Source: Tricholoma matsutake
Lineage: Eukaryota; Basidiomycota; Agaricomycetes; Agaricales; Tricholomataceae
Assembly: GCA_026075535.2 (NCBI GenBank)
Contig: AP026539.1
Span: forward strand, 620,001-684,000
Direction of reading: 5' to 3'
DNA length: 64,000 nt
Both the position numbers and the translations under genes were made by a program. The notes below the pieces were generated by a model. That model saw only the letters and a program-made list of their open reading frames with translations, did not search any database and was not told the DNA's origin. This document shows, piece after piece, positions 1-12,180 of this stretch. Position 1 is the stretch's first letter. Each line of letters opens with the position of its first letter.

Positions 1-3000
1 GAATACGCTGAACTAATCTCCATTTGAAGCCAGTTTATAATCTTCCATTCTGACATCATGATGATGCTTTGCATATAGCAGAGCTCCACAGCAGTGATGG
101 ATCTATAATGTTCCAACCCTTTGAGCCGATTCCATAAAGCCGGCACTAACTTGGCAGTTTCAGGTTCAGAAGGCCTGTCATTTAATAGCCCCATCATAGC
201 ATTGATATTATGTGTGATTGACCAAGTGTTTTCAGAAGGCTTTTCATCTGAACAAGCATGTAAGTCCTGGATAAAATCCTCGATTGCATGAAATACAGAT
301 ATTGAACTAAACATATCAACAAAAGATTCTGTTGGATGACGTTCTTTAATAATGTCAGCTTACTACCAAAGAATGAACATTTCATAATACATACGAAGAT
401 TAACTTCAATGGCTTCTGATGCATAAACATGAGTTATTTTTGAATTTGATTCAACAGTATCCTTTCTTGGATCATAAGGAGAATCGTCCATGGACATGTT
501 GTCTTCAGAGAGGGATGATAGCAATGATAATTCTTCATCACTTCCAAGACCAAAGGAATATGGTAATGTTCTAAGCAGGCCAAGAGTAGCATTCTTGACC
601 AGCTCAACAATATCAGGTTCCACAGGTGAAACCACAGAGTGAGCGCTGTCAACCTGCATACAATCATCATCTTGGGAAATAACATTTTGAGGAGGTCGGT
701 GTGTGTTTTCTTTCTCAAAGTCACTGTCGTTGTCTGAATTGTCAGTCAGTTGGTAATCGTCATCTTTAAATTATAAGGTAAATGCTATGAAAACATTTGA
801 TTGATACTATATTACATACCCATGTTTGTATCACCATCATATCCATCATCGATTGGCTTGCACGATGAAGAAGAAGGAATGAGTATACCATCAAACACAA
901 GTTTACTCTTTCCTTTTCGCTTCTTTTTGGCATTTGAAGATGAGACCGAGGAATTCTGTGGTGGTCTTGGTGGTGGAGCTGCTTTATTTAATAAGGAACA
1001 AGTTTCTGGTCAAGCATATTATCAGCAGAAAGTTTTATAACCAGAACTGACAAACGCTTACATCTTCAAGCGACTGGATTATTAATTTCATCGTGCACGG
1101 GGCCATCTGCTTTTCATTTATCAGTAACCAGAGTTAATATCAAGTACAATTGCATTACCAATATCCATGTTTGCCAGTCTTCTCTCATTCGTATCAGGCA
1201 GTCAGTTGTTGTTGATGGCATTCATGACTAAATTCAATGCAGCCTGGCCAGCTACAGGATAATCATTTGATGGCATTGAACTTTTATCTTGCTTAGTGTG
1301 TTGTCCTAAAATATAACAAGTTATCCAATGAAATCAAACTTATAAGGCATGAATACATACACTTTGAAGCGATGGTAGACTTATTGGTTTTCTTCTGACT
1401 TGGAGCTGCTGGACATTGCTCAAGGTAATCCATATGTTAAAAGTAATAGATTCATACCCTTTCTCTTTCTTGAAGGGCCATCCCTCTTAGTAGCTCTTTG
1501 AAAAGGTCTGACATCTCTTCCAACCAAATGTGGAATGAACTTTGCACCATCTGCTTCCTGTTCCAAAAACTCCGACACCACAAATTTTATGGCATTGATT
1601 GAACGACGGTCAGCATCCATCATCCTTGGATCCTCTAGTCCTTCAGGTAAAGAATGAGTATACCCCGTTGGGGCGTACAGCAAATCCTTGGCATGGACTC
1701 TATTTCCATTGATCTCAGCAGGAAAAGCACTCAGGAAAACTTTTGGATTGATGCATGCTTGGCATTCAATGGGAAGTTGTTGAAGGAAATAATTGTTTAT
1801 AAGAAGAAGATTTCAACAAGAATATTCAAAGAGATCATGGTTTTCCATCATTACGGGACCATCAGTCAACCAAGTTGCTTCATTTGAAGGCTCAATGGGA
1901 TCGTAAGCATCTTCGCTAAGCAAAAAATAAATTTCAGCATATCAACAAAAGCTGATGTAGATTGTGACTCACAGCATGCTTGTCATCTCAGGAGCTAGGG
2001 TGAAGATATTGCCATTTGGGAGCAACACGAAGCCTGCATGATGATTGGCTGATTGAGAAAGCATAGATGCTGGGGGATACATAACAACCATTATTCTGCA
2101 TGCTGAATCTGCAGGAGGTTTTCCTGGTGGAGACAAAGGTGGGCTGCCACCATGCTTGCAAAGGCTGCTAAATCCCATCAGCTTGAACGGATCTAGCTTG
2201 ATGTAGAGTCCCATGCTCAATAAGTTAAAGCGACCAGATTCATATCCCTCGTCAGCTGGCACAGCGACAAGTGAAAGCATTGCTGTCTCTGCACCTGGGT
2301 CATCCTTCAGGTCAATATGGCCATTTTTCTGACCAAAGTGACCCATGTCTGGGCTCATGTCAGTTGCTATGATAAAAACAATGTAAATTTACAAAATAAT
2401 AAATGTGTGTAACTAAAGACATACTTTCACATCCATCCCTTTGGATGGCAGACACAAGGTTCAATTGCATGGTGGGGTACATGCAGTTTTTGGGGACGCC
2501 AATTCATGGCATGTTAGTGGCCTCTGCAAGCAGTTCAAGGTGTTCCACAAATTTGACTGGCGCATGTTTTTGAATTCCTGCCATGCCAACTTTACCAGTG
2601 ATCTGAATTCCATGAGAATAGAATACGATGATAATAAATAATTAGGCGTACCTTCACAATGTCATGGTGGAGTACTTGATGCTCATCAAGAGTGTGATCA
2701 GCAACCTTGGCGGAGGCCATAGGCGATACTAATTGGCGAGAGCATTGATGAGAAGGTCCCAAAGTGTAGCATTGACTCCCCTTGACACCATTCAAACCAT
2801 TACAGTGTTCCCATGCAGTGCCCCCGATCCAAACGCCACCTTCCTTAACAGGATGCCCAGGCCTTGCTAGTGTCTTGTTGCCCACTATTGCTTTCTGGAT
2901 GTGGATCATTTCTTTGAGGATGCTGGGATCATTTGCATGTAACCAGGTACTGAAATAAAAATTTCACAAGATTGCCAGTATCAGAAAGGTCAAAACTTAC

Positions 3001-3448
3001 CAATTGCTGACCCACCAATCGCTGATCCACCCACCCAGAACATCATTTTCAGGATCCAGATCGTGCATGTCCCTTATAAAAACAAGGTTGTCATGATCAA
3101 TTTCAAGTATACCTTGAAATCATTGTAAATAACTGTAAAAAAAGTTAGAGGGCATTCACGCACCAAGGTTCAAAGCACTCTTGTCAGGACCCAATGGAAC
3201 TTCCAAACTTGCCTCGAAAGTTTCGAGAGCTTTCAAGCCTTCGACCAACGTATCTTGGATGTATACGAGAATGTGCCCAGGTGATAACAGGTCATGATCG
3301 TGGACCAATGGATGGGAATCGACCTGGAAGATGTAAGGAAATTGGCCATCTCGATTCACATCATATAGGAGCATGCTGCCTGGAACCTCCAGCTCCGAGG
3401 GCGCTATGGGGAGCATCCTCAGATAGATTGACATGTTCAACAACACCA
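1..3448 (-). pseudogene. TET/JBP-like 2OG-Fe(II) dioxygenase, multi-exon, runs off left edge
   Basis: Probable exons, read right to left: 3448-3164, 3112-3001, 2949-2652, 2602-2425, 2366-1973, 1915-1458, 1405-1363, 1305-1159 and further exons to position 1. They are separated by GT-AG introns of 49-58 bp. The catalytic exon (2366-1973) holds an HxD motif (NGHIDLKDD), a distal His in LCKHGGSPP and a downstream Arg in ACRIMVVMYPP, the Fe(II)/2-oxoglutarate pattern of TET/JBP enzymes, which oxidise 5-methylcytosine or thymine in DNA. Upstream exons (YDVNRDGQFPY, VLGGWISDWW) resemble the N-terminal half of basidiomycete members. The long Ser/Asp-rich C-terminal part is unrecognised. Frame is kept across introns except for TGA codons at 2504-2506, 1813-1815 and 1202-1204, each where CGA (Arg) would fit. 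The 5' end is lost into the palindrome tract near 3450. Family call is fairly sure; activity of this copy is doubtful. Confidence 0.68.
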
Positions 3449-4729
3449 ACGATCGTCAGCGCAATCGGTCTGCAGTTAAACTGCTGATGGAAAGACGCTA
3501 AGAAAAATAAAAAGAAAACAGAATGAAACAATAAGTGGCAACACCAAACAGCAGCCAGAAACAACAGAAAGAGCTGTCTGTAGTTGAACTACTGACAGAG
3601 TGTATACAGAAAAGTATAGAGCAAACGAGAATGGTGAGGATGAGATTACAATGGCAGGAAGAAAGAGAAAGTAAGGGGTGCAGATATAAAAGCATGTGAC
3701 AACATCATAAAAGTCAATTTTTAAATGCATGTAACTACATCAGGTAAGTACCAATAACAAGCATACTTAAGTTAACAACGTTCCTTGCTGTTCAACAGCA
3801 AGGAATAGTTCAAAGCCAATGGTGACAATCGAACACAGGAAGGCTGCCAACCAGGAGTTGAACCTCTCAGAACGTAAACGAGTAGGCAGAAACTGTCTGT
3901 GTGAATGGGTTGGTCTTCTTTGACAGACTTTCCTTGCCATTCAACGACGAGGAATAGTAAAGGTAAAAAGAAGACAAGAAGAAGTTGAATGTGAAGAGGG
4001 TAAAACATGGCATTCACCAAATGCCCAGATCAGAATAGGGACAGCGGTGAGGAACGAATGTTACCAACCGTTCAATGGCAGGCAACAACAACAAGAGAGA
4101 TTGTTGGAGCGGGAGAAAAGTGCCTCAAAATTTATAAGTCAAGCTAACTAGGAAACCCAACAATGTTCTTCATCAAGCTTGGGACCTCTCCAAACGTCGA
4201 CGAGTCACCTGACCAGTGGGGTTAGGGTTTTACTACTTTTTGCAACCAACAAAAATAGACCATGGAAGGCAGCAAAGTGTATGCTATAAGGACTAACAAC
4301 GGGAATTGACCTGGAAGATGTAAGAGAATCATTAACTGCCATTCAATAGCTGTTAATGATTGGAAAGATTTGAAGAACCTGTATTGTTGGAGGAAGTAAT
4401 GTTCGACAGCAGGAACGACAACAACGTTACAGGAAAAACAGATTGGAACTAATGTTCCCAGCAGTTGAACTGCAGGGAATGAACCCACAATGCTGTGGAA
4501 ATGCGTCTGAAAGAGGGTGTGCATCCACCAACTCTTGTAGAATCAGTACAACTTAAAGTCAGTAAACACTAAGTCAATTTCTGATTCACAAACTTCGAAC
4601 AATGTAAATGATTTTGACAGTTCAATATACAAAAATAATAAAACTAAGATTTTCTAGCTGTTGAACAGCCAAAAAATCAAAAATAGCAAGTTTCAGGCAC
4701 CAATGAATAAAAAAAACAAGGCTCCTCTA

Positions 4730-4888
4730 TGGAGATTATACTCCTGATCTATGTGTAGATTGTTCCCATTAAGATTGACCTAGTGGAACAAGTATGAATG
4801 ACAAAATGGCTGGAGAATGAAGTCACATGTGCCAAATATCGACATCTCCCCCCCCCAAGAGATGTCAATATTTGGTGCATGTGACTTC
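4730..4888 (+). repeat. Left arm of a 155-bp inverted pair, ending in a long hairpin
   Basis: The arm starts TGGAGATTATACTCCTGATC and ends in a hairpin at 4819-4888 with 30-base arms (starting GAAGTCACATG, near-perfect) and a loop of nine C. Its reverse complement matches 8081-8240 over roughly 155 bp with scattered substitutions. The start looks LTR-like, so the pair may be two LTR fragments in opposite orientation, but I see no target duplication. Confidence 0.75.
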
Positions 4889-6329
4889 TTTAGGGTATGT
4901 TTGAAAGTGAAAGGTAGCAAATGCAGCACAAAGACCATTATTCCATGCTGTTGAATTGCAAGGAACAACATAATATTATTGATTAAACAATAAATTAGTG
5001 TCAAGAAACCGTGATTCAATCGCAGAAAACAAAAAAGCATAGCGGGCGTTCCGAGCAATCGAAATGCTAGGATTAACGTAACATGGCACAAACAGAATGG
5101 TAAAATGGACTCATATAGCAGGAATGTTCCATGTAGTAGAGCATAGATGTTCCCTGCAGTCGAACTTCGGGGAACAAATGTTCAAAGCAAGGTGGAAGAA
5201 TGGTTCCAATTTATTCGAACAGAAATTCCTTGCACATTCGATCCCCGCATTGGCCTGAAACAACGTTCCCAACTGCAGGGCACAACGACTTTCACCAAAG
5301 TTGTTAAATGGTAATTCCCTGCCGTTGAACGGCTGGGAATGACGAAAAACCAGCCGACAAATGTAATGCAATAGGCATGCGTATCATAGAGACCCATTTA
5401 CAATGGTTCAACTACTGTAAATGCTCAAATGAACCTCTGGAATTTGAGAGCACACCAAGAAGCAGGAGCATCAGAATATGGTGCTGTTGGACAGCAATGA
5501 ACACTGGGAAGCCCAGGCCAGGAAGCTACATAGTTCACTGCAGTTCAACTGCTGTAAACTCCCAATGAACTACTCAACTATAAATGGAGCGTGCAGTAAG
5601 GTAGAGAGGGAGAGAGCTAGATGGGTCCAGTGTACATAGATGCTGTTGTGCACCATACGGCATAGACATTCTCTGCAGTTGAACTGCTAAGAATTTGATG
5701 GATATGGTAGAAGGAACCTCCAGCAGCAAAGGCAGTGCCCGAGCACGGCGTAGACATTCTCTGCAGTTGAACTGCTGAGAATTTGACAGTTATGGAAGCA
5801 AGCACCAGCAATGAACACAGAACCCGCGCAAAGGAGTAGAGAGTAAGCAGACATGTAGAAAAAAAGGTAGAGTAGTATTCCCTGTGGTTGAACCGCTGGG
5901 AATGAGAATCTGAGTATGAAGTTTGTGGTGTAAGACAAATGTTGAAGATGGTCAACATGGTAGCACCGCCACAGATGTGACATCATCAATCATCAATCAA
6001 TCGCATCCATTGTCAAGAACATCCTTTCATTCCACACACAACGAATTCTCCACAGTTCAACTGCAGAGAATGTCGATATCAGGATGACAATGGGAATGGG
6101 GAAGGCCACGACAATGCGACGCTGTGGAATATGACAGCGCCAAATGAATGAACGGTGGGGAAACAGATGGAAGGACAAGACACGGGCTATGAGGACGAGG
6201 CAAACCAGGCGTCGTTTGGGCTGCAGGTAAGTGTTTTGTATTCTCCTTTCTTTATATTCATCATTAAATCAACTTCTATTTTCTCTATGATCTTCCTGGG
6301 TAAGGACCAGAATGCTAGCACCAACTGCA

Positions 6330-6540
6330 GCAACCAGTGACACACCACCTGCCAACAGCCTTGGGAGCAACTGCCCGTGGGGTGGATGGTGAGTAGGATG
6401 ATGCCAGTGATGACTGCAGGGTACGGGCCAGTGGGAACTGGGGAAGGGGCACGATGACAACGAACAGAGGACTACAATGAATGGGGAATGATGCCCAGGA
6501 TGACCAAACCTCATGAGCAAGTGCTCATGGAGTAAATGGC
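6330..6540. repeat. Dispersed GAGCAGTTGCTC-type repeat, diverged copy
   Basis: The text around 6335-6400 (a CACACCACCTGCC stretch, then GGGAGCAACTGC, then GGGGTGGATGG) matches the tandem repeat at 63.0-63.5 kb and the copies near 33.9-34.1 kb. It sits inside the palindrome tract and has no convincing ORF. Confidence 0.5.
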
Positions 6541-8080
6541 AGGTGGAAGGATGGGAGGTGCCAAAGATTGCAGAGACGGCGAGGGTGGTCGGCAACAACA
6601 GTGTTTCATGCGCATTCTTTTATTTTTCATTTTTTGTTGTCTGGACCTTATATAACACGGAAGGGTTGATTGCAGTTGAACTGCTATGAATGCGAACAGT
6701 GGAACCAGGCCGTAACCATTCGGCATGAAATGTTGGTCATCTTGAACAGAAATTCTTACCCGCTGTTCAACAGCAGGTAACGACAAAACATATCAGAACA
6801 TCCAAGGGCGCTAGTATGGAAGGAACGTTACCCATCGTTCAACGGCAGGTAAAGACTAATGTTATCCGAAGATGCAGAGAGGTTGGTATGCAAGGAATGT
6901 TACCTACTGTTGAATGGCAGGTAATGACAATGTCTGGTATCTTCTCTGCAGTTCAACTGCTGAGAATTGACTGGCTGTTGTAGAAATGACTGAGATCCAG
7001 TGCATGTGGGAAAGTCAGCAGACACACATTGCAAGGATTGCTTAAACCAATGTCGAGTATGCTGTAGATGGGTCCATTCTCTGCAGTTGAACTGCTGAGA
7101 AATTGGTTCCAATTGAAAGAGGCACAATCATCAAGACCTTAGGTGAAGAAAAGATGTGGTGAGTAGGCAGACACATAAGCAAGATGATATATCAGCCTTC
7201 CCTGTGGTTGAACCACTGGGAAACAGAGAGAAATGAAGGTTTCTCTATGTTTGAAATTTCATGGTACAAGGGGGATGTCACACATCTCAGTCACTTGTCA
7301 CCATAGTGGCTGCGCTCAAGTCCACTATACTTATCTCTTATTCCCAGTGGTTCAACTGCAGGGAATGCTGAGCTGCTATCTCATTTATGCATATGTCTAC
7401 ATCCCTCATTACCAGGGGTTCAACCGCCGGGAACACTAAGCTATTATCTTATGTGTACACGTCACAAGCATGTACGGTGCTCAATCACAGCGGTTTCTAC
7501 AGCAGCAGCCAGTGACTTCTCAGCAGTTCAACTGCAGAGACGTTCTACAGCAAACTCAGCAGTTTGGAGTCTTCATGCATCGAACATTATCGCCCTCTCA
7601 TTTTCTCGGTAGTTCTGCTGGCCATACTGAATAAAAGACCTTTGGCATATGATGCTTTCTATGTGGCATTCTCCTTTGAAAAGCTACTCTGAAACTCTCA
7701 ACAGTTCAACTGCAGAGAATAGGACCACTGTCACCTATGGGTGCTGGCTTTAGCGCTTATTATTCGATGCAACTCTCAGCAGTGTTCCTTACCCACCTGC
7801 TCTATGTTACTTATACTTCCTCATCATTGAACTGCAGGATCTTCTGGTCAAATGACCGACCATTCCTGTCCCACCTTTGTTCCCTGTGGTTGAGCCAGGG
7901 TTCCTTGATTTGTTGTTCCTAGCAGTTCAACTGCAAGGAACAAGCTCCACTTTGCCTTATTTCTCACTGTGTTGAACTGCCGGTTCTATGTGCACGTCAT
8001 CTTGCCTTGTCCCCAGCAGTTCAATTGTGTGGAATCCTCATTTGTTGTGTGTTTTTTCTGCTTCTTGCTTTTTCAAACAA

Positions 8081-8240
8081 GTCACATGCACCAAATATCG
8101 ACATCTCTCGGGGGGGGGGGGAGAGATGTTGATATTTGGTGCACGTGAACTCTCTCCTGCTCCATTATGTCTTTTATACCTGTTCTGCTAGGTTGAACCT
8201 AACAGAACCGATTTCTTATTGCTTCAGGAGTATATGCCCA
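8081..8240 (-). repeat. Right arm of the 155-bp inverted pair
   Basis: A hairpin at 8081-8148 has about 29-base arms and an oligo-G loop (about 11 G), followed by sequence that aligns with the reverse complement of 4730-4818, for example CTAGGT near 8191 and AGGAGTATA near 8229. The loop is oligo-G where the left arm has oligo-C, as expected for the same unit read on the other strand. Confidence 0.75.
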
Positions 8241-8592
8241 ATGGAAGTGCATTGAAATTTTTTGTTCTTTGTGGCTGAATTTTGGCATTTTCCGATAATT
8301 GGCTGTTCAAAACCCGTTTTCATTGATATTGTATCTTGTATCTGCTACTGACCTCTTCCCTGCTGTTCAACAGCTAGAGAATGATGGTCGTATAGTTCTA
8401 TGTTCGATTTATTGGTGGGCTGGCTCTGGACTGCCCGCCCAAGTCTCTGTTCTGTCACCAGTCATCCTTATCGTGTTTGGCAGCTCCTTGCAGTTGAACT
8501 ACAGAGAATGTTTACCAAGTGCATTGAATTTTACCATAAACAACCTTGATATTCTGGCTCTTAAGTAAACCCTGTGCCATTAAACGGCAGAT

Positions 8593-9047
8593 AACATTCT
8601 ATTCTCTCTATATATTTGAGCAGTATAAGATTGGGATTCACTCTGTGAAGAACAAAAGCATCTGCAAAATATATGAGACTTGTAAAAATTACACACATAT
8701 AGTATGGAGGATGCCTTGGCCATCCTTGAAACATCATTGACGATCCAAGTCATTTTGGAGTGTATTTGTACATATTTACACCTACTCTTCAATGCAGCCT
8801 TTGATGGAACAATTCCTAGAAGCTGTGGAGCTCATGCAACTCATTGCATCAAATGTTTGTGGAATAGAAAATCTTCTACATCTTGCACTGGTGTGCACAA
8901 GGACTGCTGGACCAGCACTAGAAGAACTTTGGAAAAGAAACCATGACTTGAAGATGCTACTGTGTTGCCTACCAATCTCAGGCGATAAGCTAATCGTACG
9001 CTTGATATCATCTTGGTCAAAGCCATACTTATCTTTCCACATGTTAT
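8593..9047. other. No recognisable gene
   Basis: Short overlapping frames on both strands have no recognisable motif or splice pattern. The stretch separates the palindrome tract from a hAT-like end. Confidence 0.5.
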
Positions 9048-9230
9048 TAGTGTTTAAAGGTCCAGTCCAGTCCAGTTTTTGACTTCCAAATGGGGCAACC
9101 AGCAACTGCAACCAGTCTAGGACCGACCTAGAAATTGGAGGACCGCAACCGGACCCTTTAGGACTGGTCCTAATCGGTCCATGGACTGAAAAAAGACTGG
9201 TTTGGACCAGTTTTTTGTCATAAGATTTAT
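9048..9230 (+). repeat. hAT-like terminal fragment rich in GGTCC/CCGGTC motifs
   Basis: Begins TAGTGTTTAAAGGTCCAGTC, the same end as the hAT-like element at 24736 (TAGTGTTTGAAAGTCCGGTC), and continues with many copies of GGTCC, CCAGTC and ACCGGACC. No matching right end was found, so the copy is truncated or one-ended. The short repeats inside the end may be subterminal transposase sites (inference). Confidence 0.5.
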
Positions 9231-9509
9231 TGTGCCAAATAACCCATATGTATCTCAACAAATATGACCATCACCTCATATATATTATATTAATGGATAG
9301 AGATTGTAATGCTACATAGACCGATCCAACATTTAAGCAATTCTGTCAAGATTTGACTGAGATATGGCCAAAACTGAAAGGACATGCATTCAAGTTGCGG
9401 TTTGTAGTTTGTAATTTGTAGTTTGTAGTTGCACTCATTTAGGCTGTTGTATAAATAAAATCCCATGGTACAGATAAATAATATAATGAACTTAAAAACT
9501 TAAACTTAC

Positions 9510-10296
9510 ACAGCATTGTCAAAGACTTGTTGTCTATATGTTTCATTAGCAAGTACCCAAAAGCAACAGAAAGAAAGACCAAACTACCTTGTTTTTTTTA
9601 CAGGACTTGGCGTAGATGGAGTGGCGCTATCAAATGTATTGCAGTCAGATGACAAGATCAACCTTGGAACCAAGACATACACCCAGTTTTTGTTGGATGA
9701 AGGAGTGCTTGGATTAGTTTTAGCCTTTTTAGGTGAGTCTCTTGTAGGGCTGGAAGAAAGGATCGTATGTTACTTATAAGGGTACACATCATAAAGTGAC
9801 AATACCTTGGAACGAATGCATCATCCAATTCAGAATCACCCTCATTGACAGTTTGTTTCTTGCCACTGTGCATACAAAGAGGTAGGGGAAAAAAAACATC
9901 AGCACGAAAACATATATCATACAATTATCAGTCACACCACATCAACTTCTTGGGTGTTCGAGTCATAGGAGGAGTTGCAGCCTTATGATGTAAAGCCTTT
10001 TTCGGTGGTGTAACAATCCTATAGTGGAACATGAAAATTCATATGTTCAGTATCCAGAAGATATGCAGGGATAATACTAACGCTTCTTCCTCTACACTTT
10101 CATCAGAATCATCACCAATCGACTCTCCACTGAATAGAAAAGAAGTCAGTACAGAACATTTAATGAATATAAATAGCAATACTAACTCCTCATAATCGTC
10201 ATCATCAGAGCCTTCAATGGACTCATCATCATCAACAATGAAGGGATCAGAACAGACACATTCTTTTGCCAAAGTCTTGCTTCTATGAGGAGCCAT
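9510..10296 (-). CDS. Uncharacterised acidic, spliced protein (5' part)
   Basis: Seven consecutive exons keep one frame through GT-AG introns: 10296-10187, 10129-10082, 10018-9947, 9865-9806, 9740-9663, 9605-9588 and 9533-9510. The ATG at 10296 opens MAPHRSKTLAKECV, followed by an Asp/Glu/Ser-rich segment (IVDDDESIEGSDDDDYE) and a Pro/Lys-rich stretch (TPPKKALHHK, SPKKAKTNPSTPSS). This resembles disordered N-termini of nuclear proteins but no domain is visible. A splice donor GTAAGT at 9509 implies more coding sequence, which I could not follow; the hAT-like fragment at 9048-9230 lies on that side and may have broken the gene. Seven clean splice pairs in frame argue for a real gene. Function unknown. 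Confidence 0.55.
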
Positions 10297-11198
10297 TGAG
10301 AGGAGCAGTGGGAGGTAAGGCAAGAAACTATAGATTTCATATTCTTAATGAGGCTTTTAAGCACAAATTTCCAGGCACATGATTAATGAGAGATAAAACA
10401 CTGAAGGATACAAACCGAATAGATGACTGACAAGTTTTACGAGGCAAACAAAACATTCTCATGGAACAGGCAGCCGTAAAGAAATTTCTTGCTACTGGGG
10501 GCTGAAAGCCGAACCATGGCAAAGGAAATAAAATGCATCAAACTCTATAACACACAACTATTCCACAAGGAGAATAAAAAGAAGTGCTAGTTGTCGAACT
10601 TGCACATACCGGAAAACTATTAACCCAAGCGATGAGAATTCCAAGGACAATCCCAATACAAATGTATGACAAAATATCCACCCTGAGGCACATTGTCACA
10701 AACTCATGCTAATTACTAGGTCGAAATAGTCTCATGTAACGTTATCATGTAGAGTTTCCCTGCAGGAAACTTGTAATGAGCATACAGTGAATATGATGTA
10801 CCGATGCACCTGAATAGTGCCCATATACTAGAAGCCGCAGAAAATGGGATTGCCAAGTGTATTTGGCCAGGTACTGGAACAAGTTTATGCGGCAGACTAG
10901 CAAGAATGAATGATATATGGTTACGAGGCATAGGACAAACAACAGCACGACTCCATATTTCCCTCTGATATCGACAAGTCCAGATACATGGATCAGTACT
11001 ACAACCAATCTTCTGCACATATGTTCTGCTTCTACAAATATGCTGGCCAATATTGATATCATGTACAGGAGCACGGCTGGAGTTACTTTTAGCTGGGCAT
11101 AGCCCAAGACATGCTCAGCTTCATCTATATCAAGAAGTAAGCACAATTTTTCAGGATGATTGTGATTATGATATTAACTAATAACTCATAGGCTGATG
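10297..11198. other. Spacer between two divergent genes
   Basis: A 133-codon hydrophobic minus-strand frame (11146-10745) spans much of it, but it has no splice signals or recognisable motif and may be chance. The 5' exons of the plus-strand gene to the right may lie here. Confidence 0.4.
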
Positions 11199-12180
11199 GC
11201 GCATCCACAACTGCAACACCAATATATGTTGAGAGACATGACGGTTGGAAGCTGACCCAGCAGATAGACAATATTGGCAATCAGGAGGAGCTTGTTCTTT
11301 GCCTTCAGGGAATTCTTTGCTGGAAGGACTTGCCTCCTATCAGAAAAACATGTAGGATGTAAGTTCTCTGACTTTATTGTCATTATCCTTCTCACTGCTA
11401 TTTTGTTATTCTAGTGAGTTCAGACAACTAAGATATCTACAACAATTGGTCACGCTCACATTGCTAGGGTCCTCAAGCATGAGAGACTCCATCACAGCGA
11501 TTCAAGCAATCCACCACACCTTTTTGCGAGCAGTTCTGGATGATAGCATGGAAGAATGGGCTCCAACAATGTTTGAAGACTATGAAGCTGTCGACATGGG
11601 CAACCATTATTTTACTAATTGAAAGCACATCTCATCGTCTGAAGTGGTAAGGTTCAAAGCAGGTGTAGATCCCGATGGCATGCTTGAAGCAGTATCAGAA
11701 GGTACAGATGTTGCTCACACGTGGGAGAATGAGGTGGAGTACTTCGAGCTATGCAAACATACTGGTGGTCAGAAAAGGTATGCATGCACACTTACCACTC
11801 ACTACGATGACTAAATTATATCACACTAATGCAGATACAATGTTATTGATCCCATCAAATTCAGGATTGGCGATATCGTGGAGGCCCAGGTGTCTTTTGT
11901 CATCATCCCTCTCAAAGGGAAAAAATACAAAATGATCATCGTATTGGTGCGCTTACCCTACTTGATAGTACACCACTCAAAGTAAGTTACAGTATTATGA
12001 TGACAAACATACACATCATTGACTAATGTTACGCAGGATGCAGAAAAGGCAAAATATCATGAACATTTACAAGACATTCCAAGGCCCCTCTCATTGAAGT
12101 GCAAAGTTGGGTATTATGAAGATGAGGAAGAAGAAACTAGGTTTAGAATGCATAAAATGGCCATTGATAAACATGAGTAG
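11199..12180 (+). pseudogene. Uncharacterised basidiomycete repeat-family protein, 3' part
   Basis: Three 3' exons are clear: one ending at 11777, then 11835-11981 and 12037-12180, joined by GT-AG introns of 57 and 55 bp and ending in TAG at 12178. The protein contains GVDPDGMLEAVSEG, then FRIGDIVEAQVSFVVIPL and DIPRPLSLKCKVGYYEDE. I recognise this arrangement as a hypothetical-protein family dispersed in mushroom genomes, often near transposons; its function is unknown. A one-base frame offset near 11950 (VLVRLPYL where the other frame gives ALTLLDSTPLK) suggests decay. Upstream frames at 11199-11366 (VERHDGWKLTQQIDN) and 11377-11622 may be earlier exons, but their joints are unclear. Confidence 0.5.

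Larger units (their letters stand above)
3471..8592. repeat. Array of 25-bp palindromes centred on GTTSAAC
   Basis: Close to forty imperfect to perfect palindromes are scattered every 40-300 bp through otherwise unique, non-coding sequence. The commonest core is GCAGTT-S-AACTGC (S = C or G), with outer arms such as TTCTC/GAGAA, TTCCC/GGGAA or TTACC/GGTAA. Examples start at 3781, 4455, 5313, 5669, 5757, 5879, 6756, 6899, 7076, 7197, 7339, 7519, 7697, 7918, 8357 and 8485. The copy at 3781-3805 has perfect 12-base arms (TTCCTTGCTGTT and its complement) around one C. Arms differ between copies but changes on one side are usually matched on the other. ORFs here look fortuitous. Confidence 0.9.

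Noticed and set aside
9048..9230. Complete hAT-like element
   Set aside because: Only the left end is recognisable; no matching right TIR or 8-bp duplication was found.
10745..11146. Membrane protein gene from a hydrophobic 133-codon frame on minus
   Set aside because: No start context, splice signals or known motif; hydrophobic frames are common opposite A/T-rich sequence.
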